A stretch of 64,000 nt of DNA from Salaquimonas sp. (GCA_028289365.1 JANQQM010000002.1:1-64000); one strand, 5' to 3'; positions 53,082-62,714 are shown, counted from the stretch's first letter. Made by a program: numbers and translations. The notes: generated from the sequence alone by a model not told the origin.

Positions 53082-54017
53082 ATGAAGCTCAATCACATGA
53101 AGGCTTTTCACGAGTTGATGCTGACCGGTTCGGTCTCTGAATCGGCGCGTAATCTGCACCGGAGTCAGCCCGCGATCAGCGCCTTGATCGCAGGATTGGA
53201 AGATGATCTGGGCATGAAACTGTTTGAGCGGCGCAATGGCCGGCTGCATCCGGTTCCCGAAGCATTTTACCTGCATGAGGAATGTCTCGAATTATTGGGC
53301 CGGATCGATACGATCAAGCAAAACATGCGCGGGATCAGGGCACTAAAAAGCGGCAAGATCGAAATTGTCTCGATGCCCGGTCCATCTGTCTTCCTTTTAC
53401 CCAATCTGATTTCGGATTTCATTTCCTCGGGAAAGGAAATCGAAAGCACCCTGATTTCAAGAAGTTCCGATCTGGTTTTCCAACTTCTGGCGGCACAACA
53501 ATTTGATCTGGGGATAGCGGATTACATTGCGGGCAAAGCGAGTGAGACCTCCTTGGTCAATGCAGATACGTACAGATTTAATTGTCTGGTTGCGATGCCA
53601 CACGACGATGCGCTCGCTGACAAGGAATACATTACGCCGGAAGACCTTGCCGGCGAGCCGCTGGCCACCCTTCATCCCAAACACGAGATTTACCTGAATA
53701 TCGAGCGGACCTTCTCTGAGATGGGAAAGCGGATGCACATTCTGCACAACACCCAATATTTCATTCCGCTGCTCACCTATGCAGAAAAGAGAATTGCTTA
53801 TGCGATCGTAGATCCGATCGCAGTTGAGAGCTACAGACTATACAAGGGAGAAGCTGCAACGCTGGTTTTCAAACCGTTCAGGCCGGAAGTGAATTACCGG
53901 GTTTCCATCCTGACTCCAAATCACCGTCCGGCTTCCCTGCTAACCCAATCCTTCACAAGCCTGCTGACAGACGAAATCCTGCGCCTTGGCGGAATCCAGA
54001 TTGACCCGGATCTGTAG
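53082..54017 (+). CDS. LysR-family regulator of the TAXI-TRAP operon
   Basis: 311 residues: winged helix at 1-62 (MKLNHMKAFHELMLTGSVSESARNLHRSQPAISALIAGLEDDLGMKLFERRNGRLHPVPEA) and a LysR substrate-binding domain (GKIEIVSMPGPSVFLLPNLISDFISSGKEIESTLISRSSD...). ATG 53082 follows AAGGAAA. The 141-bp intergenic region shared with the TAXI gene is AT-rich and is the likely binding site. Effector unknown; the imported compound is the natural candidate. Confidence 0.9.
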   Translation: MKLNHMKAFHELMLTGSVSESARNLHRSQPAISALIAGLEDDLGMKLFERRNGRLHPVPEAFYLHEECLELLGRIDTIKQNMRGIRALKSGKIEIVSMPGPSVFLLPNLISDFISSGKEIESTLISRSSDLVFQLLAAQQFDLGIADYIAGKASETSLVNADTYRFNCLVAMPHDDALADKEYITPEDLAGEPLATLHPKHEIYLNIERTFSEMGKRMHILHNTQYFIPLLTYAEKRIAYAIVDPIAVESYRLYKGEAATLVFKPFRPEVNYRVSILTPNHRPASLLTQSFTSLLTDEILRLGGIQIDPDL

Positions 54018-54090
54018 ATGTCAGCTGCCGACAAAACTATGGAAGAGTTGGCCCGGTACCGTTACCATGTGTAGTAGAAAGCGCTAAAAG

Positions 54091-54393
54091 ATGACAGCAA
54101 TCGAAAAGTTCATATTGCCAGATGCCGGTTTGTCCACCCTGCCTACCGGGGCGGTAAAACAGGTTGTGGATGCGCTTGGCCAAAGTATAGCGGATGGCGA
54201 CTATCTTCCCGGCGAAACAATCCCCATGGAAGAGGAACTTTCAGCAAAGTTTGAAGTCTCACGAACTGTGTTGCGCGAAGCCATCAAGGTTCTTTCAGGT
54301 AAAGGCATGGTTCGAACAGCGCGGCGATATGGAAGCCGTGTACTTCCATTCGAGGAATGGCATCTTCTCGATCCGGATTGCCAACGGCCTTGA
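54091..54393 (+). pseudogene. GntR (FadR-type) regulator truncated after the DNA-binding domain
   Basis: 100 residues: a complete GntR winged helix (LPTGAVKQVVDALGQSIADGDYLPGETIPMEEELSAKFEVSRTVLREAIKVLSGKGMVRTARRYGSRVLPFEEWHLLDPDCQRP) and then a stop. Full-length relatives continue with a further 130-150 residue FCD domain after LLDPD. No FCD sequence is visible in any frame of the next 200 bp. Either a decayed regulator or a DNA-binding-only form. It stands just ahead of the aldo-keto reductase gene, which relatives often regulate. Confidence 0.7.
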
Positions 54394-54549
54394 TATAGGC
54401 GGTGTTTTATCTATGAATTTAATTTGGTCCGGTAGCGAAGACTGCCCCTTGAAGGAACACTAGGTTTTGCAATATCAAAGATGCGAGATCTATGGGCCGG
54501 TTATATTGTGGCATCGGCAATTCCCGTTAAGCAAATTTCTGCTTTGACA

Positions 54550-54568
54550 CGTGAATTGTGAATTCACG
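54550..54568 (+). promoter_or_regulatory. Perfect inverted repeat ahead of the aldo-keto reductase
   Basis: CGTGAATT-GTG-AATTCACG, 8-bp arms around a 3-nt centre, ending 22 nt before the ATG at 54591. Size and symmetry are those of an operator for a GntR or LacI-type dimer. The nearest regulator gene (54091) is truncated. Confidence 0.55.
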
Positions 54569-54590
54569 CAGCGTCGATAGGAACGGATGC

Positions 54591-55574
54591 ATGGAAAAGC
54601 GAAAAATTGGTCAAACTGACCTTGAAATCGATGTCTTGGGTCTTGGTTGCGCCCCACTGGGTGGAAATTTTGTTGATCTGGATTATGCCCAGGCGGCAGC
54701 GCTTATTCAGGCCGCAAAAGATGCAGGAATAGGCTATTTCGACACGGCACCCTGGTATGGATTTGGAAGATCTGAGCGTGTCGTAGGCGACCTGCTGCGT
54801 GGCAATGACTATGTGCTCTCCGACAAGGTCGGTCGTCTTCTTGCGCCGGGTGGTGTCGACAACCCGGAAGACTTCGGCATGATCGACCCGCTCCCGTTTC
54901 ATGTCATCTATGACTACAGCTATGGCGGGATCATGCGGGCGTTTGAAGATAATCTGCAGCGCTTGGGATTGGATCGGATCGACATCTTGCTGGCACATGA
55001 TATCGGCACCTTCCAGCACGGCGACGCAAACGAAAAACACTTCAAGGATCTGGCTGAAGGCGGCTATCGTGCCATGGATGATCTGAGAAAGGCTGGTTCA
55101 GTCAAAGCCATCGGACTGGGGGTGAATGAAAACCAGGTTTGCCTGGATGCTCTTGCGATCGGCGATTGGGATGTGTTTCTCCTGGCTGGCCGTTACACCT
55201 TGCTGGAACAGACAGCTCTGAACGAACTGTTCCCTGCCTGTGAGGCAGCTGGAACGACGATCATTTGTGGCGGTCCATTCAATTCCGGAATTCTGGTGGG
55301 GAGGGAAATGTGGAATTACGCAAAAGCACCATCCGAAATCGTTGAAAAAGCACGTGCTTTAGGTGCGCTTGCAGAAGAGTTTTCAATCCCGCTTGCGGCA
55401 GCAGCGTTACATTTTCCGCTTGGAAACCCGATCATATCATCCGTAATCCCGGGTCCTAGAAGCAAGGAAGAGCTGGAACAAATAATACCGTGGTTTGAGA
55501 CCCCAATTCCTTCAGATTTCTGGTCAGCGCTTTACGACCGCGGCTTGGTCGATGATCGCGCTCCTCATCCCTGA
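54591..55574 (+). CDS. Aldo/keto reductase (aldose dehydrogenase type)
   Basis: 327 residues, NAD(P)-dependent TIM barrel. Catalytic Asp and Tyr in YFDTAPWYGFGRSERVVGDLL, Lys in VLSDKVGRLL, His in LLAHDIGT. The pattern, with DPLPFHVIYDYSYGGIMRAFEDNLQRLGLDRIDILLAHD, matches the D-threo-aldose/L-fucose/L-galactose 1-dehydrogenase group, which oxidises aldoses to lactones. ATG 54591 has ATAGGAAC upstream. It lies in a sugar cluster and may take the first oxidation step. Confidence 0.88.
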   Translation: MEKRKIGQTDLEIDVLGLGCAPLGGNFVDLDYAQAAALIQAAKDAGIGYFDTAPWYGFGRSERVVGDLLRGNDYVLSDKVGRLLAPGGVDNPEDFGMIDPLPFHVIYDYSYGGIMRAFEDNLQRLGLDRIDILLAHDIGTFQHGDANEKHFKDLAEGGYRAMDDLRKAGSVKAIGLGVNENQVCLDALAIGDWDVFLLAGRYTLLEQTALNELFPACEAAGTTIICGGPFNSGILVGREMWNYAKAPSEIVEKARALGALAEEFSIPLAAAALHFPLGNPIISSVIPGPRSKEELEQIIPWFETPIPSDFWSALYDRGLVDDRAPHP

Positions 55575-55723
55575 TCGGCGCTCATGGGAAGTTTTGGCAT
55601 CCGGGCCACAACAAACAGCCGTTTCAATGCCCGTCGGTGACCTAATCCTCGATCTTCAATAAGGCGTGGCTGAAACTCAAAGTGGCGAGTAATAGCCGAT
55701 CGTGACGCTGTAGAATTTACAAT

Positions 55724-56722
55724 TCATGGCATTGACTGCGGCACAACAATTGCTCGTACTTCTCCCGGCGGCGGCGCAGTGGCGATTGCATCAGCTGCTT
55801 CCTGCAATGAGATGGTTCGCGTGATTAATGGGTCGACCGAAATGCTCTTGTCTTCAATCATCTGGGCTGCCCTTTTGTGGGTAAATGGATTGATGAAACT
55901 GAAGTGCATCTGGATTTCACGAAATAGCAGGTCGAATGGTTCAATCGGGACAGTTTCACCGCTTGGTAAAACGCCGAGCACCACGACGCGACCTCCGGAT
56001 CGCGCGAGTCTGGGTGCAAAAGCGACCGTTTCCGGGACGCCGGCGCATTCGACAACCAGATCAGCGCCTTCAGGCCATATTTCGTGCGCCTCGGTCTCTG
56101 TCCCCGCAGACAGGTCTGCACCCAGTTCACGCCCCATGACCTGCTTATCTGGGCTTCGCGTCAGGAGCATGATCTTTCCCCCGGCCTGTTTGGCGAGCTG
56201 AACCGCAAGTAGGCCAATGACCCCGCCGCCGATGACGAGAACTCGCTCTCCCGGACGGACAGCACCCAGATCCATACCATGCAATGTGCAGGCAAGGGGT
56301 TCACAAAAAGCGCCATGTAACGGATCAAGATCGTTGGACAGGACTACCGCCTTTTTTGCGGGAAAAGCACAATATTCAGCAAAGCCACCATCGCGATGGA
56401 TCCCGGTAGCGATGTTGTTGGCGCACAGATTGACCCTGCCGCGAAGGCATTGATCGCATTCGCCGCACCAAGTGTTCGGATCACAGGTTACGCGCGTACC
56501 TTCCTTTATTCCCGAGTCAGCGCCATCGATCACGATGCCGGAAAATTCATGCCCCAAGATATTGCCGGGAACAGATGGAAACTCACCCCGAAACAGGTGC
56601 CGATCAGTGCCGCAGATTCCTGCTGCTTCGACCTCAATCAGTATCTCACCGGGACCCGGCGTTGGAACCGGCACTTCGACTGTCTGAATGTTTCCGGTCT
56701 CAACCAATTGCGTTGCCAGCAT
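55724..56722 (-). CDS. Zinc-dependent polyol/sugar dehydrogenase (MDR family)
   Basis: 332 residues. Catalytic zinc ligands Cys, His and Glu in GICGTDRHLF and GNILGHEFSG; the structural zinc Cys cluster in DPNTWCGECDQCLRGRVNLC; NAD motif VLVIGGGVIGLLAVQLAKQAG. Resembles sorbitol and L-threonine dehydrogenases. ATG 56722 has GAGGAT upstream and lies 10 bp after the DUF4432 stop; a start at 56773 would overlap that gene. Last gene of the six-gene minus-strand transport operon. It likely oxidises the imported polyol or sugar. Confidence 0.88.
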   Translation of the reverse strand: MLATQLVETGNIQTVEVPVPTPGPGEILIEVEAAGICGTDRHLFRGEFPSVPGNILGHEFSGIVIDGADSGIKEGTRVTCDPNTWCGECDQCLRGRVNLCANNIATGIHRDGGFAEYCAFPAKKAVVLSNDLDPLHGAFCEPLACTLHGMDLGAVRPGERVLVIGGGVIGLLAVQLAKQAGGKIMLLTRSPDKQVMGRELGADLSAGTETEAHEIWPEGADLVVECAGVPETVAFAPRLARSGGRVVVLGVLPSGETVPIEPFDLLFREIQMHFSFINPFTHKRAAQMIEDKSISVDPLITRTISLQEAADAIATAPPPGEVRAIVVPQSMP

Positions 56723-56732
56723 ATCACTATCC

Positions 56733-57815
56733 TCAACACGGCCTGCCGGACCGTATATTTTCAATTTTTTCAATCACATCTGACGTCTCAGCGGCTGTCA
56801 AATGCCCGATTTTCATATCGATCCGCCAGATTTCTCCGCCTCGTAACTCCACCGCACGACCTTTGGACTTTTCAACGGTATATCCTTCGACGCCGGAAGT
56901 TGAAGGAAAGGCGAAACCTATTCCATCCTGATCTGGTGTCCGGCAGATCCAGCGCATGCAGACTGGTGCCTGATCGGGCCGATAGCTGACGTAGTCGGAA
57001 AAGCCGTCCGGGTGTTTATGCAGCGCATGTGCCACACCATCTGCGCCAGCTTTCAAGTCAACTTCGAACACTACCTCGGGATCGAAACTTAATCCGGGTT
57101 TCAAAATATGGGATGCTGTTGGATCCCGGGCTAGCTTTTCAAGAAACTCGGCGTAACCAGGCTTCGGTGTCACATGAGATGGAATTGACCGACGCACCCG
57201 GACATTATCCGGGTCGTAGGTAGCTGAATAATGCAACTCCCCATGATCCGCCGGTTTGAAATTGACATGACCCAGATACATCAAGTCCATAGATGTATTT
57301 TTGAGATTCTCGACCATAACCGAAACATCGATCAACGCTGATCCCGACGAAATTGTTGTTCGGATCGTAGCGACATAATTCGTCTCAAAGGCAATTGTGT
57401 GCTGATAGCTACCTGCAACTGTAATTTCATCCGGCTTGACCTCAAGCCACGCTGTCTGCATCGGTGCGTTGGGCAACTCTCCGTGCAATGGATGGGCGTC
57501 CGTTGGCCCTGGGGCACCCAATCCGGCAAACCCGCAGTGGACAAGGAAGGCTCCATAGGTTTCCAGAAAAACCCGAGTAGCTCTCGGCTTGTCAAACATA
57601 GACTTCATCGTCAATTCGCGATCATCGAACAGGGCCCGCCAAATCTGCTGACCTTGAAACGGAAGCATGATGATTTCGCCGCGGGAATTTTTTATTCGAA
57701 GAGTTGCGACACCGGTATCATAGCGAAACGTTGAAACGACAAACTCCCCAACCTCACAGAGTGGCCTTTCCAGTTCGCCAAAATGTGAGTCGTGCAGTTC
57801 TATCCTGACTGACAT
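56733..57815 (-). CDS. DUF4432 family, aldose mutarotase-like
   Basis: 360 residues, beta-rich. Pattern LRIKNSRGEIIMLPFQGQQIWRALFDDRELTM, AFLVHCGFAGLGAPGPTDAHPLHGELPNAPMQTAWLEV and YLGHVNFKPADHGEL belong to the DUF4432 branch of the galactose mutarotase superfamily, with candidate catalytic residues His in DAHPLHGEL and GHVNF. It may interconvert sugar anomers or epimerise the imported substrate. It starts 11 bp after the ABC ATPase gene and 10 bp before the zinc dehydrogenase gene, fully inside the operon. Confidence 0.8.
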   Translation of the reverse strand: MSVRIELHDSHFGELERPLCEVGEFVVSTFRYDTGVATLRIKNSRGEIIMLPFQGQQIWRALFDDRELTMKSMFDKPRATRVFLETYGAFLVHCGFAGLGAPGPTDAHPLHGELPNAPMQTAWLEVKPDEITVAGSYQHTIAFETNYVATIRTTISSGSALIDVSVMVENLKNTSMDLMYLGHVNFKPADHGELHYSATYDPDNVRVRRSIPSHVTPKPGYAEFLEKLARDPTASHILKPGLSFDPEVVFEVDLKAGADGVAHALHKHPDGFSDYVSYRPDQAPVCMRWICRTPDQDGIGFAFPSTSGVEGYTVEKSKGRAVELRGGEIWRIDMKIGHLTAAETSDVIEKIENIRSGRPC

Positions 57816-57826
57816 TTTCCGAGCCT

Positions 57827-58897
57827 TTATCTGACCCGCAACCCGGAACTCTCGTCAAAGACGAAGAGCTTTTCGCTGGGAAGCACTACGCCAACCTCAT
57901 CGCCCTGCTGGCCGTCAAACTCCTTTGACGCCTTGACCGATATCTGGTCGCCACCCCAATCGACAGTTACCAGTGCATGGTCTCCCATAAGTTCATTGGT
58001 ATATATCTGCCCGGTCAAAGTGCCTTCAGCGGGTGCAGCAACAGCGCAATCCTCGGGCCGAATCCCCAAGACGGCCTTGTCCACGCGGCCCGAAACCGAG
58101 GTAGCAATACGGACTCCTTCAGTGAGGAAGTCGTTACACTCAAGGCTGCCATGTACAACGTTCATGGGCGGCGACCCGATGAACTGCGCGACAAAGAGGT
58201 TTTCAGGATCGTTGTAGATCTGCGCGGGCGTTGCCAGTTGCTGGAGAATTCCCTTTTCCAGGATGGCCACACGGTGAGCCAAGGTCATCGCCTCGATCTG
58301 ATCATGTGTCACATAAATCGTGGTGATGCCCATGGATTGTTGCATATGCTTGAGCTCCGCTCGCATATGTCCGCGCAATTTTGCATCGAGGTTAGAGAGC
58401 GGTTCGTCCATCAGAAAAACCGAAGGCCTGCGTATGATCGCGCGGGCCAATGCGACGCGCTGTCTTTGACCGCCTGATAATTCGCGAGGGTATCGTTCCA
58501 GCAAGCCTCCCAATTGAACCTGGTTTGCGGCATCAATTGTTGCCGCCTCTATTTCAGATTTAGGCAACTTGCGGACTTTGAGAGGAAAACCAATATTCTC
58601 CGCGACTGTCTTGTGCGGATAAAGCGCATAGGATTGGAACACCATCGAGATGTTACGGTATTTTGGAAGTACGTTCGTGACGTTCTGATCTTCTATGTAA
58701 ACATTCCCCGCTGACGGCACTTCCAAGCCAGACAAGATACGCAATGCCGTCGTTTTTCCTGACCCTGATGCACCCAGCAAAACCACGAATTCTCCTGATT
58801 TTACCTCGAGATCAAAGTTTGTCAGAACCTGGACCTCGCCGAAACTCTTTTCGACATTTTCAAATCTCACCGATGCCTTTTGGTGCGAATCTGCCAT
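57827..58897 (-). CDS. ABC transporter ATP-binding protein, MalK/UgpC type
   Basis: 356 residues. Walker A GASGSGKTTALRILSG, signature LSGGQRQRVALARAI, Walker B SVFLMDEPLSNLD and the H-loop in TIYVTHDQIEAMTL. The C-terminal third is the TOBE/OB regulatory domain of sugar importers (VLGIRPEDCAVAAPAEGTLTGQIYTNELMGDHALVTVDWGG). Powers the CUT1 importer encoded by the genes before it. Confidence 0.95.
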   Translation of the reverse strand: MADSHQKASVRFENVEKSFGEVQVLTNFDLEVKSGEFVVLLGASGSGKTTALRILSGLEVPSAGNVYIEDQNVTNVLPKYRNISMVFQSYALYPHKTVAENIGFPLKVRKLPKSEIEAATIDAANQVQLGGLLERYPRELSGGQRQRVALARAIIRRPSVFLMDEPLSNLDAKLRGHMRAELKHMQQSMGITTIYVTHDQIEAMTLAHRVAILEKGILQQLATPAQIYNDPENLFVAQFIGSPPMNVVHGSLECNDFLTEGVRIATSVSGRVDKAVLGIRPEDCAVAAPAEGTLTGQIYTNELMGDHALVTVDWGGDQISVKASKEFDGQQGDEVGVVLPSEKLFVFDESSGLRVR

Positions 58898-58900
58898 TTT

Positions 58901-60085
58901 TCAGCCCTTCACTGCGCCCAAAAGAACGCCCCTCGAAATAAAGCGGGTCAGCAGAATCGCCATCACGATCACCGGTATGATCATGACTACAATAATGGCG
59001 CACATTTCCCACCAGAAAATTCCCTTCTCTCCCGCATTCTTTGCGGCAACCATGATGGGCATGGTCTGCACTTTGACTGTCGCCAGGAACACTGCAAAAA
59101 GATATTCGTTCCAGCTCAGAACCAAAATCAGAAGCGTGGTTGCCGCCAAGCCTGGTCGGGTCAACGGCAATACGATTTCGCGGAAAATACCGAAGCGCGT
59201 CGCCCCATCCAGCTGTGCAGATTCCTCCAGCTCAATCGGCAAGTTTGCGAAAAAGTCGTGCATCAGCCAAACCACGATGGGCATGTTCGCCACCGCGTAT
59301 AGAAGGATCAGGGCGAGATGCGTGTCCAGGAGTTTCACGGCCTGAAACATAACGTATAGGGGAATAACCACCACAATTGGCGGCAGAATCCTTTGAGAGA
59401 TAATCCAGAACAGGATGTCCCCGTTGGAAAGCCGCATCTTGTAGTGATTACCCAAAGCGCGGACGAGGAAAAAGAAGAAGGCCAAAGCGACGGCACACGA
59501 TACCCACCAGGGTATACCCATATAGGTTGTGGCGAAAATTACGCCAATGAGCAAGAGCACAAAGGCCATGATATTGCCGAACTTGGGAGCGTACTGAATT
59601 CGTGCCAGAGCATAGGCAGCCATCGATCCGACCAATACGCACAAGGCGGTCGAAAAAATACTAATGACGACCGAATTGGTGAAGGCCAGGTAGATCTTGC
59701 AGATCTGCGGCTCCATTGGTTGCAGTGACACAACAGGCGAAACCACAAAAACAAACGAATTATAAACCAGCAGTCCAAGCTGGCGTAATATCGCTGAAAA
59801 GTTACAAAACGGATCTTCGGTGAATTGGGTTCGCCATGCTTCTAGTGTCGGACTGAAATCCACAAATGGAATGTAGTATGGGCCCTGATTCACCGCTGTT
59901 GCATCTTTGAAGGACGTGATGATTACCCAATAGATCGGGAACAGGACAAAGAAAGACCAGACGATGAGCAGGAAATAGGCGACCACGCTCGCTGCCGGAG
60001 ACATTTTCCCGACTTCCGGCGCCTCGAACAGACGTTCTGTCAACGTGCGATTGGACTTGCTGAAACGATAGTTTACATCCGTCAT
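58901..60085 (-). CDS. CUT1 ABC transporter permease, MalG type, with inserted helices
   Basis: 394 residues, about 100 longer than usual. N-terminal helix (VVAYFLLIVWSFFVLFPIYWVIITSFKDAT), then an inserted hydrophobic pair (FGNIMAFVLLLIGVIFATTYMGIPWWVSCAVALAFFFFLVRALG) before the standard core QRILPPIVVVIPLYVMFQ. The coupling motif (EAA loop) reads ELEESAQLDGATRFGIFREIVLPLTRPGLAAT. Together with the permease at 60082 it forms the channel. Its ATG overlaps the preceding stop by 4 bp. Confidence 0.92.
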   Translation of the reverse strand: MTDVNYRFSKSNRTLTERLFEAPEVGKMSPAASVVAYFLLIVWSFFVLFPIYWVIITSFKDATAVNQGPYYIPFVDFSPTLEAWRTQFTEDPFCNFSAILRQLGLLVYNSFVFVVSPVVSLQPMEPQICKIYLAFTNSVVISIFSTALCVLVGSMAAYALARIQYAPKFGNIMAFVLLLIGVIFATTYMGIPWWVSCAVALAFFFFLVRALGNHYKMRLSNGDILFWIISQRILPPIVVVIPLYVMFQAVKLLDTHLALILLYAVANMPIVVWLMHDFFANLPIELEESAQLDGATRFGIFREIVLPLTRPGLAATTLLILVLSWNEYLFAVFLATVKVQTMPIMVAAKNAGEKGIFWWEMCAIIVVMIIPVIVMAILLTRFISRGVLLGAVKG

Positions 60086-61236
60086 GCGCGGGCCTTTCTG
60101 ACTTGTCCGAGCACCACATAATTGAAGAACGAAGCACAGACCACGACTGTCAGGATGAGCAGCAGATAAGCGATTGCTGCTGAAGACCCCAGATCATTTG
60201 CCCTCCAAATGTACATTGAATGCAATGTCATGGATTCTGTCGAAGACCCCGGGCCTCCACCGGTCATGATGTTAGGAAGATCGACAATCTTGAATGCCTC
60301 GATCATCCTGATCAACAACACAGTTACAGCGACCGGCAGGACTTGCGGCCAAATTATCTCACGGAATATCTGAAAGCTGGAAGCTCCATCGACCTGCGCA
60401 GCCTCGACATGGTCACGCGGGATGTTTTCAAGCGCTGCGAGCATGCAGATGAAGATAAACGGTATCCATTGCCATGAATCGCCTGTCATCATCACGAATC
60501 TTGCCGACCATGCATCGGTCGACCAAACCCAATTCTCCAACCCCATATAGCTCAGGAAAGGTTGAAATGGCCCTTTGGTTACATCAGCAACCATCCTCAT
60601 TGCGTAGCCGACACCCAAGGGTGTGATCATGAGCGGAATAAAGAAAACGACACGAAAAAAGTTCTTACCAGAAATCGGCTGCGAACAAAGGAATGCCAGT
60701 CCGGTTCCAATGGCAAACTGCAGGGCGCAGCCAACGACTACATAAAACAGCGTCTGGTAGAGCGTGCCGATTGCATTGCCCGAAAGTAGTGACGCGCAAA
60801 GAATCCAAGACAAAAATATGGCCATGACTGCAGATATTGTTCTACCGATCATCCCGACCCATGTTGACCTTTTGACAGATCGGATGAGCCACCACAAAAC
60901 CGCAATTACGATTATTGCAAAAACGACCCAGCCAAAGATGCTCACCGGGTCGGTGCGACCCAGAAAATGCACCTCGGAACTGCCGAAAAACTGTTTCGAG
61001 AAATTTCTGAAGCCGACATAGCGAAACGTCAGGCCATCACCAGTGAATCGTACGCGGCTGACGGCAAAAAATATGGAATAAATCGTAGGGAAAATGGCGA
61101 AAATCAGAATCAGCACAACGGCTGGCGCGATGAAAAATGTACCGGAGTGACGGTCCACCCACTCGCTCAGCCGTTCGCCAAAAGGGACGCCAGCCCGAGA
61201 AAACTCCGGCTGGCGTATGTTTTCGTTGGTTGCCAT
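60082..61236 (-). CDS. CUT1 ABC transporter permease, MalF type, with inserted helices
   Basis: 384 residues. TM1 near residue 35 (FFIAPAVVLILIFAIFPTIYSIFFAV). Two extra helices (VSIFGWVVFAIIVIAVLWWLIRS, GRTISAVMAIFLSWILCASLLSG) lie before the conserved core, and the coupling loop is HVEAAQVDGASSFQIFREIIWPQVLPV. Typical members are near 300 residues; the insertion is shared in kind by the partner permease. Twelve bases separate it from the binding-protein gene. Confidence 0.92.
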   Translation of the reverse strand: MATNENIRQPEFSRAGVPFGERLSEWVDRHSGTFFIAPAVVLILIFAIFPTIYSIFFAVSRVRFTGDGLTFRYVGFRNFSKQFFGSSEVHFLGRTDPVSIFGWVVFAIIVIAVLWWLIRSVKRSTWVGMIGRTISAVMAIFLSWILCASLLSGNAIGTLYQTLFYVVVGCALQFAIGTGLAFLCSQPISGKNFFRVVFFIPLMITPLGVGYAMRMVADVTKGPFQPFLSYMGLENWVWSTDAWSARFVMMTGDSWQWIPFIFICMLAALENIPRDHVEAAQVDGASSFQIFREIIWPQVLPVAVTVLLIRMIEAFKIVDLPNIMTGGGPGSSTESMTLHSMYIWRANDLGSSAAIAYLLLILTVVVCASFFNYVVLGQVRKARA

Positions 61237-61247
61237 GGACCTTTGCG

Positions 61248-62714
61248 TTAGCCGCCCAGAGCCAGGGCCTGCGCTGCGACCTGCTCATCGCGTCCAAAGT
61301 CCTCTGTGATTTCTTCCCAACCTTCTTCAATGTTGGCCAGGGCTTCTTCCACCGAGATTTCATCAGCCAGATAGCGGGCCAGCTCTGTATCCAGAACTAC
61401 ACCTGTATATTGCTGAGCACCTGGAATCTTCATGTCAGAGGACATGTTCAGGTTGTCTAGCGCGGCGTTGATCGCACCAAGATAGTTTGTCGCCAAATCG
61501 GCTGGCATACCGGCTTCAACCCAAGGATCGATGCTGGCAAGCTGTGAAATCCGATACGGATTGTAACCCGTCGGTCCACGTGTCACATCGACACCAGACT
61601 GGGCAGATTGGTTCATATGAGAAAGGAACGCATAAGCTGCGGCTTTGGTCCGCTCATCAGCACCCTTGTTGATTGCACCTGCCCATCCGCCAAATGCCGC
61701 GAATGGCGAATAATTGATCCCGTCGACTGAATATGGTGCATTTTCTTTTGTTACAGGAACAAGTTTGCCAGTTTCACGATCGAGCACTTCACGCGAACCG
61801 ATTGCCGAGATTGCGAGCATTTTGCCGCGGATAGCGGTCGCATCGTCGTCAAGCTGAAGTGTACCAGGATCGCCCCATTCAACGATAAGCCCGCAACGGC
61901 CGGCCTTAAAGAGTGCCCGTGTATCGCCGATATCCATGTTCAACTCTTCAGGCGGACCATACTTGCCGGTTTCCTTGTAAAGCTCGAACGCCTTTTTCCA
62001 ACCGTCATTGTTGATCAGGGGTTTCATTGTTGCATTGTCAAAGTGGAAACCCTGCGCTGTACCACTGGTTTGCACGATTGGTGCAGCAAACGTCTGGATT
62101 GCGAAGTAGGACTGGGCATTACGTTTCTTGAATATGCACGAGCCGTAATCCGGCTCTCCGTCACCGTTCATATCCATACCGTGGATCTTTGAAGCCACGT
62201 CCAGATAGTCTTCCCAGGTTTTCGGTGGCTCGAGTCCGGCTTCCTCGAGAACGTCCGTACGGTAATAGACCATTTGGAAATCGCCATCGACCATCAGCAG
62301 CTTTGTCTTTCCACCCACCTTCTGACCGAATTCGCGGAAATAGGGTGCGATGTCATCGAGATCGATCTTGTCATCAGCTGCGACGTAAGGATCGAGATCT
62401 TCCAAGAGCCCGGCCGCATCAAGTTCGACACCCCAACCGGCCGCGAACACCCCAACATCAATTGAGTTGGTTCCGGTTGCCCAGTCGTTTTGGATCTTCG
62501 GGAAGATCTCGGCAAAGGGAACTTCGGTCACGACGATCTTAGCGCCCGTCATTTCCTCAAAATCTTTACCCCTCTCGATAAGTGGTCCGGCGATTACGTA
62601 TCCGGGACGCGTCAGAACATTGACCGTCACGCCGTTGAAATCTTGTGCAAATGCAGGGCTGCCAATCGCCGCAACGCCGACGAGTGCACCCACTATTGTC
62701 TTGTTTGAGAACAT
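61248..62714 (-). CDS. CUT1 ABC sugar-binding protein
   Basis: 488 residues with a signal peptide (KTIVGALVGVAAIGSPAFAQ). The mature protein begins DFNGVTVNVLTRPGYVIAGPLIERGKDFEEMTGAKIVV, the usual SBP_bac_1 fold. A loop MDMNGDGEPDYG matches a calcium-binding EF-hand-like pattern, seen in some members of this branch. First gene of the operon, with an excellent ribosome site (GGGAGGAG). A 190-bp gap with a tandem repeat lies upstream. Confidence 0.92.
   Translation of the reverse strand: MFSNKTIVGALVGVAAIGSPAFAQDFNGVTVNVLTRPGYVIAGPLIERGKDFEEMTGAKIVVTEVPFAEIFPKIQNDWATGTNSIDVGVFAAGWGVELDAAGLLEDLDPYVAADDKIDLDDIAPYFREFGQKVGGKTKLLMVDGDFQMVYYRTDVLEEAGLEPPKTWEDYLDVASKIHGMDMNGDGEPDYGSCIFKKRNAQSYFAIQTFAAPIVQTSGTAQGFHFDNATMKPLINNDGWKKAFELYKETGKYGPPEELNMDIGDTRALFKAGRCGLIVEWGDPGTLQLDDDATAIRGKMLAISAIGSREVLDRETGKLVPVTKENAPYSVDGINYSPFAAFGGWAGAINKGADERTKAAAYAFLSHMNQSAQSGVDVTRGPTGYNPYRISQLASIDPWVEAGMPADLATNYLGAINAALDNLNMSSDMKIPGAQQYTGVVLDTELARYLADEISVEEALANIEEGWEEITEDFGRDEQVAAQALALGG

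Noticed and set aside
55575-55723. About 50 open codons in frame after the zinc dehydrogenase stop on the minus strand
   Set aside because: No start codon or ribosome site, and no family match in the translation; probably chance openness in the convergent gap, though a gene remnant cannot be excluded.
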